Shown here: positions 10,252 through 19,972 of the stretch, in pieces
Layout of the letters: each line of letters opens with the position of its first letter
Position numbering within the stretch: the stretch's first letter is position 1
Source of the DNA: Flavobacteriaceae bacterium TMED179
Lineage (GTDB): Bacteria > Bacteroidota > Bacteroidia > Flavobacteriales > Flavobacteriaceae
Direction: 5' to 3'
Length of the DNA: 32,638 bases
Assembly: GCA_002169865.1 (NCBI GenBank)
Contig: NHIC01000010.1
Coordinates: 84,353-116,990 of the forward strand
Notes under the pieces: model-generated
Seen by the model: the letters and a program-made list of their open reading frames with translations, nothing else
Database searches by the model: none
Told to the model about the DNA's origin: nothing
Made by a program: the position numbers and the translations under genes

Positions 10252-10431
10252 ATGGAAAAAATAAAAATAAAACAAATTAAAAGTAGTATCAAGCGTTTGC
10301 AAACTCAAAAAAGAACTTTGGAGTCTTTAGGACTTAGAGGTATTGGAAAAGAAGTTTCACATGTGGCGACTCCAGGTATATTAGGAATGATTGAAAAAGT
10401 AAAACATTTGGTATCGGTTACTAAATTATAA
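10252..10431 (+). CDS. rpmD: 50S ribosomal protein L30
   Basis: A 59-residue ORF between S5 and L15, the standard place of L30. It reads MEKIKIKQIKSSIKRLQTQK, followed by RTLESLGLRGIGKEVSHVATPGI in two conserved pieces, and ends VKHLVSVTKL. L30 is a small core protein of the large subunit, absent in some lineages but kept here. It starts 11 bases after rpsE and ends 10 before rplO. Confidence 0.95.
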   Translation: MEKIKIKQIKSSIKRLQTQKRTLESLGLRGIGKEVSHVATPGILGMIEKVKHLVSVTKL

Positions 10432-10441
10432 TTAATTCGTT

Positions 10442-10894
10442 ATGAGTTTAGAAAATTTAAGTCCTGCTAAGGGATCTACTAAAGGAGCTGGAAAACGCCT
10501 AGGCAGGGGTCAGTCTTCTGGTAAAGGTGGTACTGCGTCACGTGGTCATAAAGGAGCAAAATCTCGTTCAGGTTACTCAAAAAAATTAGGTTTTGAAGGC
10601 GGACAAATGCCTTTACAAAGACGAGTTCCTAAATTTGGATTCAAAAATATAAATAGAAAAGATTACCGGGGGATAAACTTGGATACAATTCAAGATTTGA
10701 TTTCGGATAAAAAAATTAGTAAAGAATTAAAAATAGAGCAATTAATTGAATTGCGATTAGCACATAAAGATGATTTAATTAAAATTTTAGGAAGAGGAAA
10801 ATTGGATAGCTCAATTAAAATTTTTGCACATAAATTTTCATTGTCTGCTAAAGCAGCAATTGAAAAAGCAGGAGGAGAAGCTGTCAATATATAA
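10442..10894 (+). CDS. rplO: 50S ribosomal protein L15
   Basis: L15 is a late-assembly large-subunit protein. The 150-residue product has a glycine/arginine-rich N-terminal extension ([20 protein letters not shown], residues about 18-37) and [18 protein letters not shown], both family signatures, and a globular C-terminal half ending [14 protein letters not shown]. It lies directly before secY. Confidence 0.98.
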   Translation: MSLENLSPAKGSTKGAGKRLGRGQSSGKGGTASRGHKGAKSRSGYSKKLGFEGGQMPLQRRVPKFGFKNINRKDYRGINLDTIQDLISDKKISKELKIEQLIELRLAHKDDLIKILGRGKLDSSIKIFAHKFSLSAKAAIEKAGGEAVNI

Positions 10895-10905
10895 TATATC
10901 CATAA

Positions 10906-12258
10906 ATGAAAAAAGTTTTAGAAACCCTTTATAACATTTATAAAATTGAAGAACTGCGTGATCGTGTACTTCTTACTTTAGGGATGTTATTGGTATATAG
11001 AATTGGAGCACAAGTCGTTTTACCAGGGATAGATCCTGTTCAGTTAGCAGCATTAAGTAGCCGTACTGACGGGGGAGGTCTTTTAGGAATTTTAAATGCT
11101 TTTACAGGAGGAGCTTTTGCTAACGCCTCCGTATTCGCTTTGGGAATTATGCCTTACATATCCGCTTCAATCGTAGTTCAATTGATGGGTATTGCAGTTC
11201 CTTATCTTCAAAAACTTCAGAAAGAAGGTGAGAGTGGAAGAAAGACAATTAACCAGATTACAAGGTGGCTGACTATCGGTATTTGTATTGTTCAAGCACC
11301 TGCATATTTATTTGGTCTAAGTGCATTAGGGGTTCCTGAAAGTGCTTTTATTCTTGGTAAAGGGCCCATGTTTATTGGTTCTTCTGTAATTATTCTTGTC
11401 ACAGGTACTATTTTTGCCATGTGGTTGGGTGAAAAAATAACAGATAAGGGAATTGGTAATGGTATATCTCTTCTTATTATGGTTGGAATTATTGCTAACC
11501 TCCCCCTATCTTTCACTCAGGAATTTGTATCCAGGGTATCAGAAAATAATGGTGGTCCAATGCTAATTTTAATTGAATTGGTTTTATGGATAGTTATTAT
11601 TCTTTTGTCTGTTTTATTAACACTTGCAGTCAGACGTATTCCAGTACAATATGCTCGACGACAGGCTGGAGGAAACACATCTAATAGATCCATTTATGGA
11701 TCACGTCAATATATCCCGCTTAAATTAAATGCATCTGGAGTGATGCCTATTATTTTTGCCCAGGCTCTCATGTTTGCTCCAGTATATATTGGAAGCGCTT
11801 TAGGCGACTCAGATACAGGCCAATGGATTCAAGCAAATTTTTCTGATATATTTGGATTGTGGTATAATATATTATTTGCTGTTCTGATTATTATATTCAC
11901 TTATTTTTATACAGCTATAACAGTTCCTACAAATAAAATGTCTGATGATTTAAAACGAAGTGGTGGTTTTGTTCCCGGTATACGACCTGGAAATGAAACT
12001 TCAGAATATTTAGATACGGTTATGTCACACATAACTTTTCCAGGATCTCTTTTCCTTGCTGGAATTGCAGTATTTCCTGCAGTCGTTGTGAAGCTAATTG
12101 GTATTCAACAAGGATGGGCCCTTTTTTATGGAGGAACTTCCCTTTTGATTATGGTGGGCGTAGCTATAGATACAATTCAACAAGTCAACTCTTATTTACT
12201 AAATAGGCATTATGACGGACTAATGAAATCAGGTAAAATGAGAAGAAGCATAAATTAA
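10906..12258 (+). CDS. secY: Protein translocase subunit SecY
   Basis: SecY is the channel of the inner-membrane SecYEG translocon used by signal-peptide proteins and SRP clients, so it serves the membrane and secreted proteins encoded later in the window. The 450-residue product has ten predicted membrane segments, the plug and TM2 region (GILNAFTGGAFANASVFALGIMPYI in pieces, near residues 61-85) and the cytoplasmic loops with RRIPVQYARRQ near residue 245 and PGIRPGNETSEYL near 360. It sits between L15 and IF-1, as usual; map and adk, often present here, are absent. Confidence 0.98.
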   Translation: MKKVLETLYNIYKIEELRDRVLLTLGMLLVYRIGAQVVLPGIDPVQLAALSSRTDGGGLLGILNAFTGGAFANASVFALGIMPYISASIVVQLMGIAVPYLQKLQKEGESGRKTINQITRWLTIGICIVQAPAYLFGLSALGVPESAFILGKGPMFIGSSVIILVTGTIFAMWLGEKITDKGIGNGISLLIMVGIIANLPLSFTQEFVSRVSENNGGPMLILIELVLWIVIILLSVLLTLAVRRIPVQYARRQAGGNTSNRSIYGSRQYIPLKLNASGVMPIIFAQALMFAPVYIGSALGDSDTGQWIQANFSDIFGLWYNILFAVLIIIFTYFYTAITVPTNKMSDDLKRSGGFVPGIRPGNETSEYLDTVMSHITFPGSLFLAGIAVFPAVVVKLIGIQQGWALFYGGTSLLIMVGVAIDTIQQVNSYLLNRHYDGLMKSGKMRRSIN

Positions 12259-12261
12259 TAT

Positions 12262-12477
12262 ATGGCAAAACAAGAAGCAATAGAACAAGAGGGTACTATT
12301 ATAGAAGCACTGTCCAATGCAATGTTTCGTGTAGAACTGGAAAACGGTCATGTTGTGACTGCTCATATCTCAGGAAAAATGCGTTTGCATTATATCAAAC
12401 TATTGCCAGGTGATAAGGTCAAATTAGAAATGAGCCCTTATGATCTATCGAAAGCTAGAATAACATTTAGATTTTAA
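12262..12477 (+). CDS. infA: Translation initiation factor IF-1
   Basis: IF-1 is an OB-fold factor that blocks the A site during initiation. The 71-residue product starts [20 protein letters not shown] and has the conserved [19 protein letters not shown] (residues 35-53) and [13 protein letters not shown]. It starts 3 bases after secY. Confidence 0.98.
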   Translation: MAKQEAIEQEGTIIEALSNAMFRVELENGHVVTAHISGKMRLHYIKLLPGDKVKLEMSPYDLSKARITFRF

Positions 12478-12494
12478 TATATTCAACAATTGAC

Positions 12495-12611
12495 ATGAAA
12501 GTTAGAGCATCATTGAAAAAACGAAGTGCAGATTGTAAAATCGTTAGACGAAAAGGGCGTCTGTACGTTATAAATAAAAAGAACCCTAGATTTAAACAAA
12601 GACAAGGTTAA
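12495..12611 (+). CDS. rpmJ: 50S ribosomal protein L36, zinc-free form
   Basis: A 38-residue ORF between infA and rpsM, the standard L36 place: [20 protein letters not shown], then [18 protein letters not shown]. Zinc-binding L36 has a C-C-C-H set at about positions 11, 14, 27 and 33. Here these are Ser11, Cys14, Asn27 and Phe33, so zinc cannot be held. It starts 17 bases after infA and ends 2 before rpsM. Confidence 0.95.
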   Translation: MKVRASLKKRSADCKIVRRKGRLYVINKKNPRFKQRQG

Positions 12612-12613
12612 TT

Positions 12614-12988
12614 ATGGCTAGAATATCAGGAGTAGACATTCCAAAGCAAAAAAGAGGAGTTGTTTCCTTAACTTATATTTTCGGTATTGGTAAAAGTCGT
12701 GCACAATCCATTTTGATATCTGCAAAAGTGGATGAAAGCAAAAAAGTTCAAGACTGGACAGATGAAGAAACATCAAGAATTCGAGAAGTAGTTGCTTCTT
12801 TCAAGATTGAAGGTGAGCTGCGATCAGAGGTGCAATTAAACATAAAACGTTTAATGGATATAGGATGTTATCGAGGTATTCGCCACCGAACAGGTCTTCC
12901 GTTACGCGGACAACGAACAAAAAACAATTCGCGTACTAGAAAGGGAAAACGTAAAACTGTAGCAAATAAAAAGAAAGTAACTAAATAG
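12614..12988 (+). CDS. rpsM: 30S ribosomal protein S13
   Basis: S13 is a head protein that pairs with S19 and touches P-site tRNA through its basic tail. The 124-residue product starts [20 protein letters not shown] and has the signature [20 protein letters not shown] near residues 85-104, with a Lys/Arg-rich C-terminus. It opens the alpha-operon part (S13-S11-S4-RpoA-L17). No E. coli-like S4 pseudoknot leader fits in the 2-base gap upstream. Confidence 0.98.
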   Translation: MARISGVDIPKQKRGVVSLTYIFGIGKSRAQSILISAKVDESKKVQDWTDEETSRIREVVASFKIEGELRSEVQLNIKRLMDIGCYRGIRHRTGLPLRGQRTKNNSRTRKGKRKTVANKKKVTK

Positions 12989-13000
12989 CAATCCCCAATT

Positions 13001-13384
13001 ATGGCTAAAACAGCAAGTAAAAAAAGAAAAGTAATCGTCGAGTCCATTGGTGAAGCACACATAACGGCTTCATTTAATAATATTATAATTTCTCTTACGA
13101 ATAATAAAGGAGAAGTTATTTCCTGGTCTTCAGCTGGAAAGATGGGCTTTAGAGGTTCTAAAAAAAATACTCCTTATGCAGCACAAACCGCTGCTGAAGA
13201 CTGTTCAAAGACAGCTCAAGAAGCTGGTTTACGTAAAGTAAAAGTATTTGTTAAAGGTCCTGGTAATGGACGAGAGTCTGCAATTCGTTCACTACACAAT
13301 AGTGGAATTGAAGTTCTAGAAATCATTGATGTCACCCCACTTCCGCATAACGGTTGTAGACCTCCAAAAAGAAGAAGAGTATAA
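13001..13384 (+). CDS. rpsK: 30S ribosomal protein S11
   Basis: S11 is on the small-subunit platform near the Shine-Dalgarno duplex site; in Bacteroidota that site is little used. The 127-residue product has a Lys-rich start, then [17 protein letters not shown], the signature [16 protein letters not shown], and ends [13 protein letters not shown]. It is followed by the unusual 83-base gap before rpsD. Confidence 0.98.
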   Translation: MAKTASKKRKVIVESIGEAHITASFNNIIISLTNNKGEVISWSSAGKMGFRGSKKNTPYAAQTAAEDCSKTAQEAGLRKVKVFVKGPGNGRESAIRSLHNSGIEVLEIIDVTPLPHNGCRPPKRRRV

Positions 13385-13395
13385 TAAAATAACCC

Positions 13396-13450
13396 TGGAC
13401 TGATAAAAAGCTATCGAAGGAAGTGACCTTAATTCATAGCGTTCAATCCA
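13396..13450 (+). promoter_or_regulatory. Structured leader upstream of rpsD, candidate S4 regulatory RNA
   Basis: Seen: the 83-base rpsK-rpsD gap folds into one long imperfect hairpin of about 16 pairs. TGGA (13396-13399) pairs with TCCA (13447-13450); TGA (13401-13403) with TCA (13443-13445); GCTAT (13410-13414) with ATAGC (13436-13440); AAGG (13417-13420) with CCTT (13427-13430), closing a six-base loop. A C/A mismatch and two internal loops separate the helices. It has no U tract and the rpsD ATG follows 17 bases later. Known: S4 represses its own synthesis through mRNA leaders in E. coli and B. subtilis. Inference: this may be a functionally similar element. It could instead be an RNA-processing site. 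Confidence 0.5.
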
Positions 13451-13467
13451 AATAAAAAAAGAATTAA

Positions 13468-14073
13468 ATGGCAAGATATACTGGTCCAAAAACAAAAATT
13501 GCTCGTAAATTTGGCGAGCCAATCTTTGGAGATGATAAATCCTTTGAAAAAAGAAATTATCCTCCAGGACAACATGGAAATGCAAAGCGAAGAGGAAAGA
13601 AGTCGGAATATGCAATTCAATTAATGGAAAAGCAAAAGGCAAAGTTTACTTATGGTATCTTAGAGCGTCAATTTCGCAATCTTTTTGAAAAAGCAAGTAG
13701 GAGTAAAGGTGTAACCGGTGAGGCTTTGCTACAATTGTGTGAATCTAGATTAGATAACATTGTTTATCGTTTTGGTTTATCAACCTCCAGAAGAGGTGCT
13801 AGACAATTGGTGTCGCACCGACATATAACTGTAAATAATTCTATAGTAAATATACCTTCTTACCAAGTAAAAGTGGGAGATGTTGTAGGGGTTAGAGAAA
13901 AATCTAAGTCTTTAAACATCATTGTAGAAGCAAAAGAAAAGGATTCATCGATATATGAGTGGCTGAGTTGGAATAATGACCAGCTTCAAGGAACTTATAT
14001 AAATTTACCTGGGCGAATACAAATTCCAGAAAACATTAAAGAACAACTAATAGTCGAACTATATTCTAAATAA
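13468..14073 (+). CDS. rpsD: 30S ribosomal protein S4, zinc-free form
   Basis: S4 is a primary 16S rRNA binder that nucleates 30S assembly and affects accuracy. The 201-residue product has an N-terminal S4 domain without the zinc cysteines ([20 protein letters not shown]), the YPPGQHGN motif near residue 32, and the RNA-binding S4 fold around residues 90-155 ([30 protein letters not shown]). It is preceded by a structured 83-base gap, unlike the 2-20-base gaps around it, so its translation may be controlled separately. Confidence 0.98.
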   Translation: MARYTGPKTKIARKFGEPIFGDDKSFEKRNYPPGQHGNAKRRGKKSEYAIQLMEKQKAKFTYGILERQFRNLFEKASRSKGVTGEALLQLCESRLDNIVYRFGLSTSRRGARQLVSHRHITVNNSIVNIPSYQVKVGDVVGVREKSKSLNIIVEAKEKDSSIYEWLSWNNDQLQGTYINLPGRIQIPENIKEQLIVELYSK

Positions 14074-14090
14074 GTAAACGGAAGCAAATT

Positions 14091-15083
14091 ATGGCAATAT
14101 TGAATTTTCAAAAACCCGATAAAGTAATTATGATTGATTCATCCGAATTCGAAGGCAAATTTGAGTTTCGCCCTCTCGAACCAGGATATGGATTAACAGT
14201 TGGAAATGCACTGAGGCGTGTTTTACTGTCTTCCCTAGAAGGCTTCGCGATTACCTCTGTAAAAATAGAAAACGTTGAACACGAATTCTCAACAATCTCT
14301 GGAGTAGTAGAAGATGTTACAGAAATTATTCTAAACCTCAAGCAAGTTCGATTCAAAAGACAAATTGAAGAACTAGAAGAAGAAAAAGTTTCTATCTCTA
14401 TAGGAGGTCAAGAACAGCTAAAAGCTGCAGATTTCCAAAAATTTATTTCAGCTTTTCAAGTATTGAATCCTGACTTGGTAATTTGCAACTTGGAAAAAAG
14501 TATACAATTAAATATGGAAATAACCATTGAAAAAGGAAGAGGATATGTCCCAGCAGAAGAAAATAAAAAAAATAACACTGAACTTGGTGTGATCGCTATT
14601 GATTCTATTTTTACTCCTATAAAAAATGTTAAGTATAGTATTGAAAATTTCAGAGTTGAGCAAAAGACAGATTATGAAAAACTCATATTTGAAATTATTT
14701 CAGATGGCTCTATTCATCCAAAGGATGCTCTTACTGAAGCAGCTAAAACATTAATTCATCACTTTTTACTGTTTTCAGATGAAAGAATTACTCTTGAGGC
14801 AGACGAAATAGCTCAGACAGAGACATATGATGAAGAATCTCTTCACATGCGTCAATTATTAAAAACAAAGTTAGTTGATATGGATCTATCGGTTAGAGCA
14901 TTAAATTGCCTTAAGGCAGCTGAAGTGGATACACTAGGAGATTTAGTTTCTTACAATAAAAACGATTTGATGAAATTTAGAAACTTTGGGAAAAAATCAC
15001 TAACTGAGCTCGAGGAGTTAGTGGTTCTTAAAGGCCTTTCATTTGGTATGGACTTAGTTAAATACAAATTAGATAAAGATTAA
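14091..15083 (+). CDS. rpoA: RNA polymerase alpha subunit
   Basis: Alpha dimers start RNA polymerase assembly and contact upstream DNA and activators. The 330-residue product has the N-terminal dimerisation domain (residues about 1-235: [20 protein letters not shown], the alpha signature; [12 protein letters not shown]) and, after an acidic linker, the C-terminal domain (about 250-325: [20 protein letters not shown], helix-hairpin-helix [14 protein letters not shown]). Full length. It lies 17 bases after rpsD and 22 before rplQ. Confidence 0.98.
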   Translation: MAILNFQKPDKVIMIDSSEFEGKFEFRPLEPGYGLTVGNALRRVLLSSLEGFAITSVKIENVEHEFSTISGVVEDVTEIILNLKQVRFKRQIEELEEEKVSISIGGQEQLKAADFQKFISAFQVLNPDLVICNLEKSIQLNMEITIEKGRGYVPAEENKKNNTELGVIAIDSIFTPIKNVKYSIENFRVEQKTDYEKLIFEIISDGSIHPKDALTEAAKTLIHHFLLFSDERITLEADEIAQTETYDEESLHMRQLLKTKLVDMDLSVRALNCLKAAEVDTLGDLVSYNKNDLMKFRNFGKKSLTELEELVVLKGLSFGMDLVKYKLDKD

Positions 15084-15105
15084 CTCACATTTTTAAATAA
15101 AAAAA

Positions 15106-15666
15106 ATGAGACACGGAAAAAAAGTAATGCATTTAGGTCGAAAAAAGGCCCACAGAAAATCAATGCTAGCTAATATGGCATGTTCTTTAATTGAACATAA
15201 ACGAATCAATACTACCTTAACTAAAGCTAAAGCCCTCAAGCAATTTATTGAGCCATTAATTACAAAATCTAAATCAGATACTACTCACAACAGAAGACTA
15301 ACTTTCTCTTCCTTGAGAAATAAAAGTGCAGTTGTAGAGTTGTTTAGAGAAGTTGCTGTAAAAGTGGGAGATAGACCAGGAGGATATACCCGAGTAATTA
15401 AACTTGGAAATCGACTTGGCGATAATGCTTCTATGGCAATGATAGAATTGGTTGATTTCAATGAGGTCTACAGTTTAGAAGCTAAGCCTAAGAAAAAGTC
15501 AAGAAGGCGAGGCAGCAGTAAAGTTAAAAATGAAAGTATTCAAAAAGTAACAGATGTTATTGAAAAAAGTTCAAATGATGAAGAACCTCCGACTAAAGAA
15601 GCAGTTATAAATGAACCATCTAAATCACAAACTAAATCTGATAAGGATGAAAAGGGAAGCGAATAG
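15106..15666 (+). CDS. rplQ: 50S ribosomal protein L17 with a long charged tail
   Basis: L17 lies near the tunnel exit. The product is 186 residues; the core domain ends near residue 121 ([45 protein letters not shown]). The remaining 65 residues are a Lys/Ser/Glu-rich low-complexity tail that looks disordered, beginning [15 protein letters not shown] and ending [11 protein letters not shown]. coli L17 is about 127 residues; long tails occur in Bacteroidota. It is the last gene of the cluster, followed by a strong terminator. Confidence 0.97.
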   Translation: MRHGKKVMHLGRKKAHRKSMLANMACSLIEHKRINTTLTKAKALKQFIEPLITKSKSDTTHNRRLTFSSLRNKSAVVELFREVAVKVGDRPGGYTRVIKLGNRLGDNASMAMIELVDFNEVYSLEAKPKKKSRRRGSSKVKNESIQKVTDVIEKSSNDEEPPTKEAVINEPSKSQTKSDKDEKGSE

Positions 15667-15694
15667 TATCTTTTTTTTAAATCCTAATTATATT

Positions 15695-15727
15695 AAAGGA
15701 TAAACGTTTTAGTTTATCCTTTTTTTT
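15695..15727 (+). terminator. Intrinsic terminator of the ribosomal protein cluster
   Basis: An 11-bp perfect stem (AAAGGATAAAC at 15695-15705 with GTTTATCCTTT at 15712-15722) closes a 6-base loop and runs into a T tract ending at 15727. It is 28 bases past the rplQ stop. Confidence 0.9.
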
Positions 15728-15744
15728 GATTTATTTTGTATTGT

Positions 15745-16845
15745 ATGGAATATAGATCTAAAAATAAAGCATTCGTACTTCTTGCAGATGGGACTCAGTT
15801 TTTTGGTAAGTCTATTGGAATTCAAGGAAGTGCTTTTGGAGAAATTTGTTTTAATACAGGTATGACTGGCTACCAGGAGATTTTTACCGATCCGTCATAT
15901 TATGGTCAACTTATGGTAACTACCAATACTCATATTGGAAACTATGGGGTTATTAAACAAGAATCTCAATCTAAGGCAATATCAATTTCAGGTTTAATAT
16001 GTAAGGATTTTAGCTTTAGTTACTCGCGCCCTTCAGGGGAAGAGTCTTTGCAGAGCTATTTAGAGTACTACAAGCTAGTTACTATTTGTGATGTTGATAC
16101 TCGTGCATTAGTAAATTATATACGTGAAAATGGTGCTATGAATGCGGTGATCTCAACTAAAACTGAAAAAGAAGAACGATTACTTAAAAAATTATCTCAA
16201 GCCCCAATCATGGAAGGTTTAGAATTAGCATCAAAGGTCTCCACTCGAGAAGCTTACACCCTAGGGGATCCTGGTGCTAAATATAAAATTGCTGCCCTAG
16301 ATTTAGGAATAAAGAGAAATATTTTAAATCATATGATCGAACGTGATATGTTTGTTAAAGTTTTTCCATACAATACAACTTTTGAAGAGCTTGAAGCATG
16401 GAAACCAGATGGCTATTTTATTTCAAACGGCCCTGGTGATCCAAAGCCACTAAAAAAAGTTCAGGCTGTTGCTAAAGCCATTATAGAAAATAATAAGCCT
16501 CTTTTTGGGATTTGTTTAGGACATCAAATCATAGCTTTAGCTAACGGTATTCCAACCTTTAAGATGTTTAATGGACATCGTGGAATTAATCATCCTGTAA
16601 AAAACTTAATAACGGGAAAAGGTGAAATCACTTCTCAAAATCATGGATTTGCAGTAGATATGAAAGCAGCTAAAGTACATCCAGAAATTGAAATTACTCA
16701 TGTCCATCTTAATGATGAGACTCTAGCAGGTATGCGTATGAAAAATAAAAAGTGTTTTTCAGTTCAATATCATCCTGAGGCTGGACCCGGGCCAAATGAC
16801 GCAACCTATCTCTTTGATATTTTTAAAAATTACATTAATAATTAA
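15745..16845 (+). CDS. carA: Carbamoyl phosphate synthase small (glutaminase) subunit
   Basis: CarA hydrolyses glutamine and channels ammonia to CarB, which makes carbamoyl phosphate for pyrimidines and arginine; carB is not in the window. I start it at the ATG at 15745 (366 residues), not the upstream TTG at 15736. The N-terminal CPSase small domain (FNTGMTGYQEIFTDPSYYGQ, residues 36-55) is followed by a class I glutamine amidotransferase domain with nucleophile Cys257 in GICLGHQ and the His343/Glu345 pair in VQYHPEAGPGP. A -7-like box with one mismatch (TTATTTTG, 15731-15738) stands 6 bases before the start, so a very short leader is possible after the upstream terminator. Confidence 0.97.
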   Translation: MEYRSKNKAFVLLADGTQFFGKSIGIQGSAFGEICFNTGMTGYQEIFTDPSYYGQLMVTTNTHIGNYGVIKQESQSKAISISGLICKDFSFSYSRPSGEESLQSYLEYYKLVTICDVDTRALVNYIRENGAMNAVISTKTEKEERLLKKLSQAPIMEGLELASKVSTREAYTLGDPGAKYKIAALDLGIKRNILNHMIERDMFVKVFPYNTTFEELEAWKPDGYFISNGPGDPKPLKKVQAVAKAIIENNKPLFGICLGHQIIALANGIPTFKMFNGHRGINHPVKNLITGKGEITSQNHGFAVDMKAAKVHPEIEITHVHLNDETLAGMRMKNKKCFSVQYHPEAGPGPNDATYLFDIFKNYINN

Positions 16846-16854
16846 AAAAATTAG

Positions 16855-18153
<1,299 letters not shown>

Positions 18154-18158
18154 TAAAA

Positions 18159-18181
18159 AAGGTAAATTAAAAGTTTACCTT
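18159..18181 (+). terminator. Weak hairpin after eno
   Basis: An 8-bp perfect stem (AAGGTAAA at 18159-18166 with TTTACCTT at 18174-18181) with a 7-base loop starts 5 bases past the eno stop. No T tract follows (next bases TAATACAC), so it may attenuate transcription or protect the 3' end of the mRNA and need not terminate. Confidence 0.5.
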
Positions 18182-18201
18182 AATACACAAAATACAAAAG
18201 G

Positions 18202-19467
18202 ATGAGCGAAAAAGTAAAACTAAAATACAAAAACAAAGAATTTGAATTTCCCTTAATCATGGGATCCGAAAATGAGAAAGGAATTGACATCAAAACACTT
18301 AGGTCTCAAACAGGCTTGATTACATATGACCCTGGATACAAAAATACTGGATCATGTACTAGTCAGATAACTTTCTTAAATGGTGAAGAAGGGATCTTAC
18401 GTCATAGAGGATATTCAATTGAAGATTTATGTAAAAACGTGAGTTTCTTAGAAGTGGCATTTCTCTTAATTTTTGGAAACATGCCTACAGAAAAAGAATT
18501 AAACCTATTAAATGATGAAATAAGAAAAGATTCTTTAGTAGATGAAGATTTAAAATTAATATTAAAAAGTTTCCCCAAATCAGCTCACCCAATGGGTATT
18601 TTATCTTCCTTAACTTCAGGATTAATTGCATTTAATCCTTCTTCAGTTGATATTGAATCAGAAGATGATATGCGTGAAGCAATTATTATGTTAATTGCAA
18701 AATTCCCCATTCTAGCTTCATGGACTCATAGAAAAGTGAAAGGACTTCCGCTTAATTATGCCAATACTTCACTTTCTTATGTCGAAAATATTGCCCATAT
18801 GATGTTTAAGCTACCACATCAAGACTTTAAACCCAGTCCTGTAGTGGTCAATGCTTTAAATAAGTTATTGATTCTACATGCTGATCACGAACAAAACTGC
18901 TCTACCTCTACAGTGCGAATTGTTGGTTCATCTGAAGCTGGGCTTTTTGCATCTGTATCTGCTGGTGTTTCAGCTCTTTGGGGTAGGCTTCACGGTGGTG
19001 CAAATCAGGGCGTTATCGAAATGCTTAAAGCAATTAAAAGAGATGGTGGTGACACAAAAAAATTCATGGCTAGAGCAAAAGATAAGAATGACAGTTTTAG
19101 ATTAATGGGTTTTGGTCATCGGGTATACAAGAATTTTGATCCAAGGGCACGTATCATAAAAAAATCAGCTGATCAAGTTTTAGGTGAACTAGGAATCAAT
19201 GATCCAATTTTAAATATTGCAAAAAGTCTGGAAGAGGAAGCACTTAATGATTCATACTTTATTGATCGTAAATTATATCCAAATGTTGATTTTTATTCTG
19301 GAATCATTTATCGTGCTTTAGGAATTCCAACAGAAATGTTTACGGTAATGTTTGCTTTGGGAAGATTACCTGGATGGATCGCTCAGTGGGCAGAAATGAG
19401 AAAAAACAAAGAACCAATAGGAAGACCACGCCAAATTTATACAGGAAACACCAAACGGACTATTTAA
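18202..19467 (+). CDS. gltA: Citrate synthase
   Basis: It condenses acetyl-CoA with oxaloacetate at the TCA cycle entry. The 421-residue product resembles the long type II, Gram-negative enzyme: a beta-rich N-terminal part, an early GILRHRGYSIEDL motif, the active-site HADHEQNCSTSTVR beginning at residue 226, the second histidine in GFGHRVYKNFDPRA, and the catalytic aspartate in DFYSGIIYRALGIP. It ends GRPRQIYTG, the usual C-terminus. It starts 48 bases after eno, across the weak hairpin, and faces the convergent hypothetical gene 5 bases away. Confidence 0.97.
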   Translation: MSEKVKLKYKNKEFEFPLIMGSENEKGIDIKTLRSQTGLITYDPGYKNTGSCTSQITFLNGEEGILRHRGYSIEDLCKNVSFLEVAFLLIFGNMPTEKELNLLNDEIRKDSLVDEDLKLILKSFPKSAHPMGILSSLTSGLIAFNPSSVDIESEDDMREAIIMLIAKFPILASWTHRKVKGLPLNYANTSLSYVENIAHMMFKLPHQDFKPSPVVVNALNKLLILHADHEQNCSTSTVRIVGSSEAGLFASVSAGVSALWGRLHGGANQGVIEMLKAIKRDGGDTKKFMARAKDKNDSFRLMGFGHRVYKNFDPRARIIKKSADQVLGELGINDPILNIAKSLEEEALNDSYFIDRKLYPNVDFYSGIIYRALGIPTEMFTVMFALGRLPGWIAQWAEMRKNKEPIGRPRQIYTGNTKRTI

Positions 19468-19472
19468 ATTTA

Positions 19473-19916
19473 CTATATTCTGTCTATTGAGGGTGGTGTG
19501 TTTGAAACTTTATGGTTATTAATTTTTTTAAAGAAACTGTGTATACCTTTTCTATCTGCAAGTATTTTAATGTAATGATTGTCTAGAAAAATGGAATATT
19601 CTTGAGACTTGCCTTTGTACAATTTTAGTTTATAATAAGGTATGATAAGCCCATATGTCTCTAGTAAACTTCTAAACCGAATAATAATTCCCTTTGGTCG
19701 CAATTCTATATTACAAATATTAACGTTTTGGTCTAGTATCAATAAATTATGAATATCAACTGATGAGCTTTTTATAATTAATTTTTCAGAACCAATTCCA
19801 CCCATACTCCATCGTTTTTGAAGGGAAAATGCTTTACCTACAAGTTTTTCAATAAGCTTCCTTTGATTAGGATCATTGTATGAAATATTTAGTAACATAT
19901 TATAAAGATAAGCCAT
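19473..19916 (-). CDS. Conserved-looking hypothetical protein, possible PH-like fold
   Basis: I do not recognise this 147-residue protein as a named family. It has no signal peptide or membrane segment. Residues 1-60 look helical and basic with an SMGGIGSEK loop near 37-45; residues 68-120 alternate as beta strands (ICNIELRPKGIIIRFRS, YGLIIPYYKLKLYKG, YSIFLDNHYIKILAD), followed by an amphipathic helix (IHSFFKKI). Strands plus one C-terminal helix recall PH-like barrels; this is inference only. The start could also be the second ATG at 19898. It ends 5 bases from the gltA stop (convergent) and is divergent from argS with 56 bases between starts. Confidence 0.75.
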   Translation of the reverse strand: MAYLYNMLLNISYNDPNQRKLIEKLVGKAFSLQKRWSMGGIGSEKLIIKSSSVDIHNLLILDQNVNICNIELRPKGIIIRFRSLLETYGLIIPYYKLKLYKGKSQEYSIFLDNHYIKILADRKGIHSFFKKINNHKVSNTPPSIDRI

Positions 19917-19972
19917 TAAACTAAGGCAGTATAATCAATTGATAATAATTATCTTTATTACCAAATTACAAC

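Noticed and set aside
13316-13642. 108-codon antisense ORF over rpsK end, the gap and rpsD start
   Set aside because: It is antisense to two strongly conserved genes and to the structured leader, has low-complexity Phe/Leu-rich sequence and resembles no known protein.
15671-15680. T-rich run right after rplQ
   Set aside because: No stem precedes it; the real terminator is the hairpin at 15695-15722.
18878-19105. 75-codon ORF in another frame inside gltA
   Set aside because: Lies over the conserved active-site region of citrate synthase, so the DNA is constrained by that frame.
19917-19972. TATCTTTA (19950-19957) as an argS promoter
   Set aside because: One mismatch and no -33 element at a fitting distance; too weak to list as a site.
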